A stretch of DNA of 8,911 nucleotides from RGDT01 sp046719305 (GCA_046719305.1 JBDNDE010000196.1:1-8911); one strand, 5' to 3'. Counted from the first letter of the stretch, positions 1 through 6,838 are shown. The notes: generated by a model not told the origin, from the sequence alone. Numbers and translations: made by a program.

Positions 1-872
1 AGGCCAGCGAAAAGCTCCAGGCCGAACTCAAAACCAAAATCAGCGAGACGAAAAAAGAGGTCGAGGCCGAACGCCGCTCGCCCAAAAAGGGAGGCCCGAG
101 CTTCAAAATCCCCCGCCAAGGTGCTGGGCAAGTCCTGCTGATCGGCGGCCCCAACGCGGGCAAAAGCCGAATCCTGAGCCGGTTGACCCGAGCCACGCCT
201 GAGGTCGCGCCGTATCCGTTCACCACTCGCGAACCGTCTGCCGGCATGATGGATTGGGAAGATGTCCGTGTCCAACTCATCGACACCCCCCCCATTACTG
301 CTGACTACCTCGAAGGCTACCTAGCCAATATGATTCGCGTCGCGGACCTGTGCGTGCTATGCGTCGATCTGGCCGACGATGACGGCGTGTTTGCTGCCGA
401 GGCGGTCCTAAACCGGCTGGGCAACAAAACTGTCCTGATCGGTCAGGTTCCCGAAGACCCCGAGGACCCAACCATCGAGTATGTCAAGACTCTCGTTGCG
501 GCCAACAAAATGGCAGCAGAGGGAGCCAGTGAACGGCTGGAGATTCTGCGGGAGATGTTTGGGGAGCGATTCCCTTATGTGCTGCTGGACGCCGAGTCCG
601 GTCAAGGGATCGAGGAGCTTCGCCATGCTATTTACAAAGGTTTAGATGTTATTCGCATATATAGCAAACGTCCCGGCAAGCCGGCCGATCTAGAAGCCCC
701 GTTTACCGTGCCGCGCGGCAGTACTGTTGCTCAATTTGCCACCGAGGTGCATCGCGATTTTGGCGAAAAGCTCAAGTCGGCCAAGGTTTGGGGAACCGGG
801 GTGTTCGACGGCCAGAGCGTGACGCGTGATCACATCCTGCATGATAAAGATATTGTTGAATTGCATATGTAA
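1..872 (+). CDS. TGS-domain GTPase of the DRG/Obg-like group, 5' end cut off by the window
   Basis: The reading frame is open from base 3 with no start codon ahead of the P-loop, so the true start lies upstream of the window. The visible order is a charged K/E-rich helix, the P-loop GGPNAGKS (144-167), the Obg-type switch I YPFTT, a G3-like DTPP (282-293), a G4-like NKMA (504-515), a G5-like DAESGQG, and a C-terminal TGS domain from about 645 with the DRG-style stretches RGSTV, VHRDF and VWGTG. Proteins of this group are cytoplasmic GTPases that generally act on ribosomes or RNA, with TGS as the RNA or ribosome contact; the exact role here is unknown. Two motifs deviate: G3 is DTPP rather than DTPG, and G4 has Ala in place of the Asp that reads guanine, so nucleotide specificity or hydrolysis may be altered. 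The stop TAA is at 870-872. The next gene is convergent. Family assignment is strong; function is inferred. Confidence 0.9.
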   Translation, partial: ASEKLQAELKTKISETKKEVEAERRSPKKGGPSFKIPRQGAGQVLLIGGPNAGKSRILSRLTRATPEVAPYPFTTREPSAGMMDWEDVRVQLIDTPPITADYLEGYLANMIRVADLCVLCVDLADDDGVFAAEAVLNRLGNKTVLIGQVPEDPEDPTIEYVKTLVAANKMAAEGASERLEILREMFGERFPYVLLDAESGQGIEELRHAIYKGLDVIRIYSKRPGKPADLEAPFTVPRGSTVAQFATEVHRDFGEKLKSAKVWGTGVFDGQSVTRDHILHDKDIVELHM

Positions 873-912
873 TTTATGCAGATGCAACCGCGCCAATCAT
901 CTGGCCGATGCT
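873..912. other. Short convergent intergenic gap with a weak inverted repeat
   Basis: Forty bases separate the GTPase stop from the stop of the convergent gene. CAGATG (879-884) and CATCTG (898-903) can form a 6-bp stem with a 13-base loop. There is no clear T-run on either side, so a shared terminator is possible but not well supported. Confidence 0.3.
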
Positions 913-2523
913 TTACTTGCCGCGAGCCTTGTCCAGGGCATTGGCAAATGTCAGCGTAGCAGTCGGCAGGGTGAGCTTAAGGCTCAAGGCGTTGCTGCTC
1001 TGTGTGCGGGCCTCCAGGCGGACCCCATCGTCGCCGCTTCCGAACGCCTGCTTAGCGGCTCGAGGGGCGGATGTCATCTCCGGGTCGACCTTGGCCAACG
1101 CCGGCGCTAACGCCCGCAGATGCATCTCCAGACACAGCGGTACCGCAGGAGCAGGCTTGGTCGCTAGGGCATCCTTAAGCATCTTCAGGGCGTCTGCCCC
1201 GCCGGCCAGGATTAACACGTCGTCGCGCAGGGCGAAATAGACTGGCCCAGCACCGATTAGTTCGCGTGTCGTGGCGTCTAGACGCTCTTGCTCGGCCTGA
1301 TGGATGGCGATCTCCCCCAGCTTGTCGGCCTCGAGTTTGAAGCCACGTTGCGAGCGGGCTGTCAGTTTCCTGTAGGTTTGCTTGAGGCCCAGTTCGAGTT
1401 TCTTGCCTTCTTGCACCCCCACGGCCACGATCACACTGTAACGGCCGTTTTTGTCTGGGCCGCGCATCTGGGCAGCGAGATCGAGGCCACCGGCTTTGAG
1501 CGTCGGCAAGGCGCCCTTGGCGAGTGGTTCGGCGGTTTCGCGTTCGTGTGCTTGCAGGAGATCGAGCAAGTCATTGACATTTTTATCGATTAAGGCAAGG
1601 AGAGTTTTGTTGGTGAACGGGGGAAACACCAGACGCATCGCACCGGTGAGAGCCGCCTCACGAGCCAACACGCTCACTGCCGGGCTTCGCAGCTTACCTA
1701 GCTGGGCCAATTGGTTGGCCAACTCGGTGCCCTCGCGGGCCGAGGCGGTCAGTTCCAGACGCAGTTGTTCGGTTTTAGGGGCCACGTGGATATGGAAAGC
1801 CAAGCGTTCCCCTTCCTCCAACAATGCTTTCATCCAGGCCGTGGCATCCTCCACCAGAGCATCGCGTAGCGGGTCGGCCTCCTCGCCGCGGCCAGTCGAG
1901 GCGTCACTTTTCCAGTCGCTCATCTGCAGGCCGATCATGCTGATCGCCAGCTTACGCAACGGCGTGGGGATCGCGGCGAGGTTGACTAGCAACGAAACGC
2001 TGGCATCTGCCTTGCCCAGGGCGAGCTCGGGCCGGGGCAGATCGGCCTCGGCGGGCAGTTTGGTTCCCTCGGTGAGTTTGAGCATGGCATAAACATAACC
2101 ATGGGCAAAGCGAAACATCACTTGATTGATGAATGGGATCCCCTCGATCGTGACACGGTAACTGCCGTCGGCTTGCTTTTTTGGCTCGTTGCCCACACTC
2201 GTCACGAATTTCACGAAAGCGACCTCATCGGCGATCGGCAGCATCACAAAAATGGGGCTTTGATCCACCTTCGCCGTCAACTGGGCACTTAGACCCAGCG
2301 GCTTTTTGGTGTCGACGCCTTCGAGTCCTTTCGGCCCGGTGCGAGCCAGCATCGCCTTTTCAAACTCTTTGCCTTCGTCTTCCCGGCCGGCTTGTTTGAA
2401 CAGATGCCGCAAATCGCCGATCAGGCCATCGAGCGATGAGGCCCGCAGGATCACAGACGGCTCAGCGGCCGGCGCGAGCGACACAGACAGGACCAGAGCG
2501 ATTAGGGCAAGTTTTCCGTGCAT
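913..2523 (-). CDS. Secreted protein of unknown function, planctomycete type, 536 aa
   Basis: I do not recognise a named family. The start is set at the ATG at 2523-2521: it directly precedes a typical signal peptide (MHGK, then the hydrophobic run LALIALVLSVSLA, with likely cleavage near APA-AE) and AAGGAG lies 11 bases upstream. The frame can be extended to a TTG at 2559, but that would put 12 charged residues before the signal and has no Shine-Dalgarno sequence. The mature protein has no transmembrane segment, no cysteine-rich motif and no recognisable catalytic signature. It consists of alternating amphipathic helices and beta-like segments, with phrases such as 'PIFVMLPIADEVAFVKFV' and 'YVYAMLKL' resembling the large, poorly characterised secreted proteins of planctomycetes (DUF3352-like in style). 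An envelope or periplasmic role is the most that can be inferred. It is convergent with the GTPase and divergent from the DUF6807 gene. Confidence 0.8.
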   Translation of the reverse strand: MHGKLALIALVLSVSLAPAAEPSVILRASSLDGLIGDLRHLFKQAGREDEGKEFEKAMLARTGPKGLEGVDTKKPLGLSAQLTAKVDQSPIFVMLPIADEVAFVKFVTSVGNEPKKQADGSYRVTIEGIPFINQVMFRFAHGYVYAMLKLTEGTKLPAEADLPRPELALGKADASVSLLVNLAAIPTPLRKLAISMIGLQMSDWKSDASTGRGEEADPLRDALVEDATAWMKALLEEGERLAFHIHVAPKTEQLRLELTASAREGTELANQLAQLGKLRSPAVSVLAREAALTGAMRLVFPPFTNKTLLALIDKNVNDLLDLLQAHERETAEPLAKGALPTLKAGGLDLAAQMRGPDKNGRYSVIVAVGVQEGKKLELGLKQTYRKLTARSQRGFKLEADKLGEIAIHQAEQERLDATTRELIGAGPVYFALRDDVLILAGGADALKMLKDALATKPAPAVPLCLEMHLRALAPALAKVDPEMTSAPRAAKQAFGSGDDGVRLEARTQSSNALSLKLTLPTATLTFANALDKARGK

Positions 2524-2606
2524 GAACGTCGAGGCTCCTTCTCGTTTGCGGTTCACCAATATAAATCAACCGGCAAGCAAGTTCCCATTCTCTCCGAGGA
2601 CTACTC
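2524..2606. promoter_or_regulatory. Divergent intergenic region, probable back-to-back promoters
   Basis: These 83 bases lie between two divergently read genes for secreted proteins and must carry both their 5' signals. The visible elements are an AT-rich core (AATATAAAT, 2558-2566), flanking arms CGGTT (2549-2553) and AACCG (2568-2572), and on the - strand a GGAACTT (complement of 2579-2585) that resembles an ECF-sigma -35 box. No convincing matching -10 element with correct spacing was found, so individual promoters are not called. The ribosome binding sites are clear: AAGGAG for the - gene and GAGGA (2596-2600) six bases before the + gene. Confidence 0.35.
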
Positions 2607-3683
2607 ATGCGTGCAACGGCAGGTTTCATTACCTCTCCACGGGCCAGTTGGCAACTGGCTGGGATGCCCGGCTGGCTCCTCCTGTGGGCCGCGTTCCTGG
2701 TCCCGCTCAGCCAAGCGTCTTGGGCGGCCGACCCGGTTCCTGCTAAAGCTAAAGTGCCAGCCATCCGCATCGAGAGCAAAGACGACACCATTTCGTGGTA
2801 TGCCGCAGAGCACCTGATCACGCGTTACCACACGGCCGAGAAGCACGCCAAACCCTACTTCTACCCATTGCAGCCCTTACCAGGCAAGGGGGTGACGCGG
2901 TCCTGGCCGATCGAGGAAGGCGGTGACGAGAAGAAGGATCACATCCACCATCGTTCGCTGTGGTTTTGTCATGGCGATGTCATTCCCGAGGGGGTGGAAT
3001 ACGTCAAGAGCAGCGACAAGCACGTCAAAGGCGTCGATTTCTGGTCCGAGGCCAAGAATCATGGCAAAATCGTTTGCCGTGAGGTGGCCATCGACAAGGA
3101 GAGCGGCCGGGTGGTGACCCGCAACGAGTGGCGTGAGCCGGGCGGCAAGAAGATTTTGGAGGAGACGCGCACGCTGAGCTTGACCGCTCTGGGGACTGAT
3201 CGGTTCTTGTTGGTCTTTGAGATCGACTTGCACGCCAGTGAGTGCCCAATCACCTTTGGCGACACCAAAGAAGGCTCGTTGGGCCTGCGAGTCCGCAAGA
3301 CCATCGCTCTGGATACCAGCAACAAGAAGGGCCAACTGGTCAACGACAAGGGCGACAGCGGCGAGTTGGCCCTGTGGGGTCGCCTAGCCAACTGGGTGGA
3401 CTACAGTGGCCCGCTAGGGACGGACGGCCCCATCGGCGGGGTAGCCATCTTTGCCGATCCCAAGAATCCCAGCGCCAGCGGCTGGCATGCCCGAGCCTAT
3501 GGGCTGTTAGCGGCCAATCCTTTTGCCCGAGCCGGGAGCAAATTCCCCGACCGCAAGGGCGACACCTCTCTGGTCAAGCTGGCCAAAGGCGAGCGCCTTA
3601 AATTGCGTTATGGCGTTTATCTGCATGCAGGTGATGTGAAAACGGGTGGAGTCGCGGAAGCCTTCAAGGTATTTGCCAAATGA
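2607..3683 (+). CDS. Secreted DUF6807 ('PmoA-like') family protein, 358 aa
   Basis: The protein carries the hallmarks of DUF6807: KPYFYPL (residues 82-88), DHIHHRSLWFCHGDV (111-125), FGDTKEGSLGLRV (217-229) and a late WHARAYGLLAANPF segment (293-306). The family was once labelled 'methane oxygenase PmoA', which is misleading: nothing here resembles a membrane-bound particulate methane monooxygenase subunit. The biochemical role is not established; the fold and His-rich motif suggest a beta-rich, possibly carbohydrate-related protein. A signal peptide is visible: a 20-residue polar leader, hydrophobic GWLLLWAAFLVPL, and likely cleavage after SWA (near residue 40). The leader is long, so an internal ATG (residue 20) could be the real start, but the first ATG has GAGGA at good spacing. 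Its stop overlaps the start of the ROK kinase by four bases (ATGA), implying translational coupling and a linked function, perhaps sugar processing outside the cytoplasm and phosphorylation inside. Confidence 0.88.
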   Translation: MRATAGFITSPRASWQLAGMPGWLLLWAAFLVPLSQASWAADPVPAKAKVPAIRIESKDDTISWYAAEHLITRYHTAEKHAKPYFYPLQPLPGKGVTRSWPIEEGGDEKKDHIHHRSLWFCHGDVIPEGVEYVKSSDKHVKGVDFWSEAKNHGKIVCREVAIDKESGRVVTRNEWREPGGKKILEETRTLSLTALGTDRFLLVFEIDLHASECPITFGDTKEGSLGLRVRKTIALDTSNKKGQLVNDKGDSGELALWGRLANWVDYSGPLGTDGPIGGVAIFADPKNPSASGWHARAYGLLAANPFARAGSKFPDRKGDTSLVKLAKGERLKLRYGVYLHAGDVKTGGVAEAFKVFAK

Positions 3684-4690
3684 GTGATGCGCGATACTTT
3701 ATCGGTCTGGATGTCGGCGGCACCGCCATGAAGGCCGGTGTCGTCGATGACCAAGGCCACCCGCTCAGCGCTGTCAGCCTGCCTACGGAGGCGGCCCGTG
3801 GCCCTGAAGCAGGCCTAGAACGCATGGCCGAGACGATTCGTGAAGCCCTACGAGCCGCCGGTTGCAGCCTCGATGAGATCGCGGCCATCGGGGTGGCCAC
3901 GCCGGGGCTGATGGACATTCCCGCAGGGATCATCACCGAATCGGTGAATATGCCCGGTTGGCATCAGGTACCGGTCCGCGATACCATCGCTCAACGCTTC
4001 GGCAAGCCGACCGCTTTTCAAAACGATGCCAATGCCGCAGCAATGGGGGAATACTGGGCCGGTGCCGGCAAAGGAGTGCGGAGTCTGGTCTTTTTCACCC
4101 TGGGCACCGGCGTAGGCGGTGGCATTATTCTGGATGGCCAAGTTCTCGAAGGACGCCATAGTCACGGCGGCGAACTGGGCCACTTGAAAATCGAAATGAG
4201 CCATCCGCGCCGCTGTGGTTGTGGCCGACTGGGGTGCCTGGAGGCATATGCCAGTGCTTTGGCAGTGGTTAAACGCACTTACGAGGCGCTCAACCGCCCC
4301 GGCGAGCGTTCTAGTTTGCGTGAAGTCCTCACCTCTCGGGGCGAACTGACGGCTCGCGACGTTTTCACTGCTGCCGATCAGGGCGACGAGTTGGCCGGTC
4401 GACTGGTCGAGGAAACGGCCTATTATCTAGCCATCGGGGCGATGAATGCCATGCATACGATTGACCCGGACATGATCGTCTTCGGCGGAGGCATGACGGC
4501 AGCGGGCGAAGGCTTTCTAGAACGCATCCGCTATCATGTGCGTCAGTTGGCCTTTCCGATCCCAGCCGAACGCACGGTGGTACGATATGCCCAGTTGGGT
4601 ACCGACGCCGGTTTCATCGGTGCGGCGGGGTGCGGCCGGCAACTGCTGACTGGTCGTCTCGCTCTTGATTCCAGCTCAGCGAATGCATAG
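3680..4690 (+). CDS. ROK-family sugar kinase (glucokinase-like), 336 aa
   Basis: This is a complete ROK-family kinase, expected to phosphorylate a hexose or N-acetyl-hexosamine with ATP in the cytoplasm. The N-terminal phosphate-binding loop is DVGGTAMKAG (residues 11-20). The catalytic Asp is D116 in FQNDANAA. The second phosphate loop is LGTGVGGGII (141-150). The ROK sugar/zinc signature ELGH (165-168) is followed by CGCGRLGC (179-186), giving His168, Cys179, Cys181 and Cys186 as the expected zinc ligands. FGGGM (268-272) belongs to the adenosine-binding region. There is no N-terminal helix-turn-helix, so this is a kinase and not a Mlc/NagC-type repressor. Length is near the usual 300-330. 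Exact substrate (glucose, mannose, fructose or an amino sugar) cannot be read from sequence. Its start lies inside the end of the DUF6807 gene (ATGA overlap), so expression is very likely coupled; rsmH follows after a 77-base gap. Confidence 0.95.
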   Translation: MSDARYFIGLDVGGTAMKAGVVDDQGHPLSAVSLPTEAARGPEAGLERMAETIREALRAAGCSLDEIAAIGVATPGLMDIPAGIITESVNMPGWHQVPVRDTIAQRFGKPTAFQNDANAAAMGEYWAGAGKGVRSLVFFTLGTGVGGGIILDGQVLEGRHSHGGELGHLKIEMSHPRRCGCGRLGCLEAYASALAVVKRTYEALNRPGERSSLREVLTSRGELTARDVFTAADQGDELAGRLVEETAYYLAIGAMNAMHTIDPDMIVFGGGMTAAGEGFLERIRYHVRQLAFPIPAERTVVRYAQLGTDAGFIGAAGCGRQLLTGRLALDSSSANA

Positions 4691-4700
4691 CATGACCCCT

Positions 4701-4726
4701 GTCTCGATGGCCGGAACAGTCGAGAC
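4701..4726 (+). other. Stem-loop between the ROK kinase gene and rsmH
   Basis: GTCTCGA (4701-4707) and TCGAGAC (4720-4726) form a perfect 7-bp stem with a 12-base loop, 10 bases after the ROK stop codon. It is followed by GAGAAAGAACAACC rather than a T-run, so it is not a standard intrinsic terminator. It could be an mRNA processing or stability element, an operator, or chance. Confidence 0.4.
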
Positions 4727-4767
4727 GAGAAAGAACAACCAGACGTACTCCTTTCGACGCTTCTTTC

Positions 4768-5646
4768 ATGGATGCAACCGTTTCGGTTCGGCATGTGCCT
4801 GTACTTCCTCGTGAAGTGCTGCATGGGCTGAATCCCTTGCCCGGCCAGGTGCTGGTGGATTGTACCACTGGAGTCGGCGGGCATACGCGGCTGTTGGCCG
4901 AGCGGGTCGCCCCCACGGGGCAAATTCTCGCTCTGGATCAGGATGCTACCATGCTGGAGCAGGCACGCACTCGACTACAAGGTTTGCCGGTGCGTTTTAT
5001 CCATGCATCCTTTGATGCCCTGCCGGACGTCCTCGAGTCGTTGGGCCTGGCATGCGTCGATGGTATCCTGGCTGATCTGGGCATCTGCTCCGATCAACTC
5101 GATGCCGCCGATCGGGGCTTCAGCTTCAGTCGGGAGGGACCACTCGATATGCGGATGAATCGCCAGGAGACCGAAACCGCTGCCGAACTACTGCATCGGC
5201 TGCCCGAACCCGAACTGGCCGATCTCATCTACCGCTACGGCGAGGAACGCTACAGCCGACGCATTGCCAAACGGATTGTCGAGCAACGCCAAAAGAGTCG
5301 CTTAACCACCACCACTCAACTGGCCGAGTTGGTCCGCCGGTGTGTGCCGCGTAGTGGGGGAATCGACCCGGCAACGCGGACCTTCCAGGCTCTGCGTGTC
5401 GCCGTCAATGACGAACTGGGAGCCTTGGAACGGCTGCTAGCGGTCCTGCCCCGGTTGCTCCGCACCGGAGGAATAGCGGCTATAATTAGTTTTCATTCGT
5501 TGGAAGATCGACGGGTGAAGCAGGCGATTCGTAATCGCGATGTTTGGGAAGAACTCACCCGCAAACCGATCACCGCACAACCCGACGAGATCGCCAGCAA
5601 TCCACGTGCCCGCAGTGCCAAGCTGCGGCTAGCGCGACGGAAGTAG
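4768..5646 (+). CDS. rsmH: 16S rRNA (cytosine(1402)-N(4))-methyltransferase RsmH (MraW)
   Basis: RsmH N4-methylates C1402 in the decoding centre of 16S rRNA using S-adenosylmethionine. The sequence shows the family signatures in order: HVPVLPREVL (residues 9-18), the SAM-binding DCTTGVGGHT (31-40), ALDQD (55-59), ILADLGICSDQLDAADRGFSF (100-120, read as two blocks: ILADLGIC and SDQLDAADRGFSF), GPLDMRMN (124-131), RTFQALRVAVNDEL (204-217), SFHSLEDRRVK (241-251) and the C-terminal RSAKLRLARR. At 292 aa it is slightly shorter than the usual 300-315. One small variation is DLGICSDQLD where SSxQLD is typical. The start is the only ATG giving a normal N-terminus, yet no Shine-Dalgarno sequence is visible in the 20 bases before it. 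Classically rsmH sits second in the dcw cluster after mraZ. Here a sugar kinase precedes it and a MraZ-domain fusion follows it. Confidence 0.97.
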   Translation: MDATVSVRHVPVLPREVLHGLNPLPGQVLVDCTTGVGGHTRLLAERVAPTGQILALDQDATMLEQARTRLQGLPVRFIHASFDALPDVLESLGLACVDGILADLGICSDQLDAADRGFSFSREGPLDMRMNRQETETAAELLHRLPEPELADLIYRYGEERYSRRIAKRIVEQRQKSRLTTTTQLAELVRRCVPRSGGIDPATRTFQALRVAVNDELGALERLLAVLPRLLRTGGIAAIISFHSLEDRRVKQAIRNRDVWEELTRKPITAQPDEIASNPRARSAKLRLARRK

Positions 5647-5692
5647 ACGACCTAGAAAGGGAACGTAAGTAGACGACCTAGCAAGGGAAGCG
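5641..5692 (+). repeat. Two tandem 26-bp units spanning the rsmH stop codon
   Basis: AAGTAGACGACCTAG begins at 5641 and again at 5667. The units (5641-5666 and 5667-5692) match at 22 of 26 positions, with one mismatch in the first 23. The first unit contains the last Lys codon and TAG stop of rsmH, so the second copy looks like a local duplication of the end of the gene into the spacer. The function is unknown. Confidence 0.85.
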
Positions 5693-5694
5693 TC

Positions 5695-5725
5695 CGCCGA
5701 AAATCGGCGTGACGAGCCAAAGGAG
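5695..5725 (+). promoter_or_regulatory. Small hairpin and Shine-Dalgarno before the MraZ-like fusion gene
   Basis: CGCCGA (5695-5700) and TCGGCG (5704-5709) make a perfect 6-bp stem with an AAA loop. It is followed by a strong ribosome binding site AAAGGAG (5719-5725), nine bases before the ATG at 5735. There is no T-run, so the hairpin is not a terminator. It may affect mRNA stability or translation initiation, but that is inference. The Shine-Dalgarno supports the chosen start. Confidence 0.5.
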
Positions 5726-5734
5726 AACGAACGC

Positions 5735-6823
5735 ATGGACGCATCAAAGCGCTCACGATATGGCTGGATAGCCTTGGGTGCCTTTCTGTGCCTGGGCACG
5801 ATTGGGGGGTTGCTGAAAATGCGTGCCCCTAGTCGGGCTTACGCTCAGCATCCTGAGCCGCCGAAAATCACCGTGGAAATGCCCCCCGAGCCGACGCCCC
5901 CTTTGCCCTCGCCGGCTGCGTCTCCCGCCTCATTGCCGACGCCCACGCCGCTGCAAGAGGTCTCACCTGAGCCTCCTGCCGCGCTGCCGACCCCGGCTCC
6001 GAGTGACGCCACCCCGTCCGTCGATACCCCGTTGCCAGCCCTGAAAACAGTCGGTTTTGAAGAGCCTGTGCCGCCACTGCCCAGTGGAGCAGCGCCGGTT
6101 GCCCCGCCCCCTTCGGCACCGCGAGTTGGGACAGAATCTAGTCCGATTCTGATTCCGGGTAGCATGCCGCCCTCGCCCGAGACGCCCAAGCCGATCGAGA
6201 CGCCCCAGCCGGCGGATGCTCCCAAACCGTTGGGGGTTCCTCCGACGGCCACGGCCCCCTTGGTGACGCCGGTGCCCTATCAAGCGCCAGCCCCAACGCC
6301 ACCGGACACCACCAAAACGGTTGCCGCTACCACAGAACCAACCAGCAGGAGCGAAAACCTGCAACCTCTGCCGATGCTCCGCCCCCGGCCGACACCCAAG
6401 CCCAAAGTGGTGTTGCCGCTCACCGGCACCTCGGTGACCATGCTCTCGGGACACACCTTGACGCTACCAGCCAGCGTGCAAGAGCAGCTGGCCAACTGTG
6501 ACACACTGTTGATCTCGCCTGGTTCCTCACGCTGTCTGTGGCTCACCAACCAGGCCCATCTCGACCGCTTGGCCGAGAAGCTGGAGAAATCGACGGCTCG
6601 CGAGGACGACATCCAAGCATTCAAACGTCTGTATTATGCACAGATCATAAAAATGCCGGCGCGAGACGGCCGCGTCACCTTGACGGAACGCTTGGCCGCG
6701 TTTGCCGGCCTGGCCCCCAACGCCGAGGTGGTACTCGTGGGTATTGACGACCACTTCGAGTTGTGGGACGCCGCTGTTTGGCGCAAGTTCGCTACCACTC
6801 GAAAGGCCGACTCGGCAGACTGA
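5735..6823 (+). CDS. Membrane-anchored or exported proline-rich protein with C-terminal MraZ-like domain, 362 aa
   Basis: Three parts are visible. Residues 1-9 are basic, 10-27 are hydrophobic (WIALGAFLCLGTIGGLL), and an AYA-Q site near 35-38 could be a signal peptidase cut, so the N-terminus is either an anchor or a signal peptide. Residues 40-225 are a proline-rich stalk, about one third Pro over 41-130. Residues 231-352 align by eye with the double SpoVT/AbrB fold of MraZ: TMLSGHTLTLPASV for the first half, CLWLTNQAHLDRLAEKL, FKRLYYAQ, then DGRVTLTERLAAFAGL and VVLVGIDDHFELWDAAVW for the second. MraZ is normally a cytoplasmic, ring-forming, DNA-binding regulator of the dcw operon of about 150 aa with no membrane segment. 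Here its DNA-contact positions are mostly replaced (DxKGR by LSGH; the second motif keeps only GR). The gene follows rsmH by 88 bases. Function is not known; the domain call is by pattern recognition and has not been searched. Confidence 0.8.
   Translation: MDASKRSRYGWIALGAFLCLGTIGGLLKMRAPSRAYAQHPEPPKITVEMPPEPTPPLPSPAASPASLPTPTPLQEVSPEPPAALPTPAPSDATPSVDTPLPALKTVGFEEPVPPLPSGAAPVAPPPSAPRVGTESSPILIPGSMPPSPETPKPIETPQPADAPKPLGVPPTATAPLVTPVPYQAPAPTPPDTTKTVAATTEPTSRSENLQPLPMLRPRPTPKPKVVLPLTGTSVTMLSGHTLTLPASVQEQLANCDTLLISPGSSRCLWLTNQAHLDRLAEKLEKSTAREDDIQAFKRLYYAQIIKMPARDGRVTLTERLAAFAGLAPNAEVVLVGIDDHFELWDAAVWRKFATTRKADSAD
6425..6790 (+). other. MraZ-like double SpoVT/AbrB domain within the fusion protein
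   Basis: This segment codes residues 231-352. The spacing between the two half-domains, the central CLWL and FKRLYYAQ blocks and the closing DHFELWDAAVW block follow the MraZ layout. The half-domain turns that carry the DNA-reading Asp and Arg are eroded: LSGH in the first, ARDGR in the second where D-x-x-GR is expected. Confidence 0.75.
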
Positions 6824-6838
6824 GAGCGTCGCGGTGTG

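Noticed and set aside
183..872. Start of the GTPase at the TTG at 183
   Set aside because: That start would remove the intact P-loop at 144-167; the frame is open to the left edge, so the gene begins outside the window.
826..2746. Several + strand open frames of 63 to 213 codons opposite the secreted protein gene
   Set aside because: They are rich in Arg, Ser and Ala from GC-rich antisense reading, lack domain features, and overlap a longer - strand gene with a signal peptide and ribosome binding site.
2607..3683. Reading this gene as a particulate methane monooxygenase subunit because of the 'PmoA' family label
   Set aside because: It is a soluble secreted protein with DUF6807 motifs and lacks the multiple membrane helices of true PmoA.
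5845..6454. Long glycine/arginine-rich open frames on the - strand opposite the proline-rich gene
   Set aside because: They are the antisense of proline-rich codons (CCN read backwards as NGG). They have no plausible fold or ribosome binding site, and the + strand gene has a strong Shine-Dalgarno and a recognisable domain.
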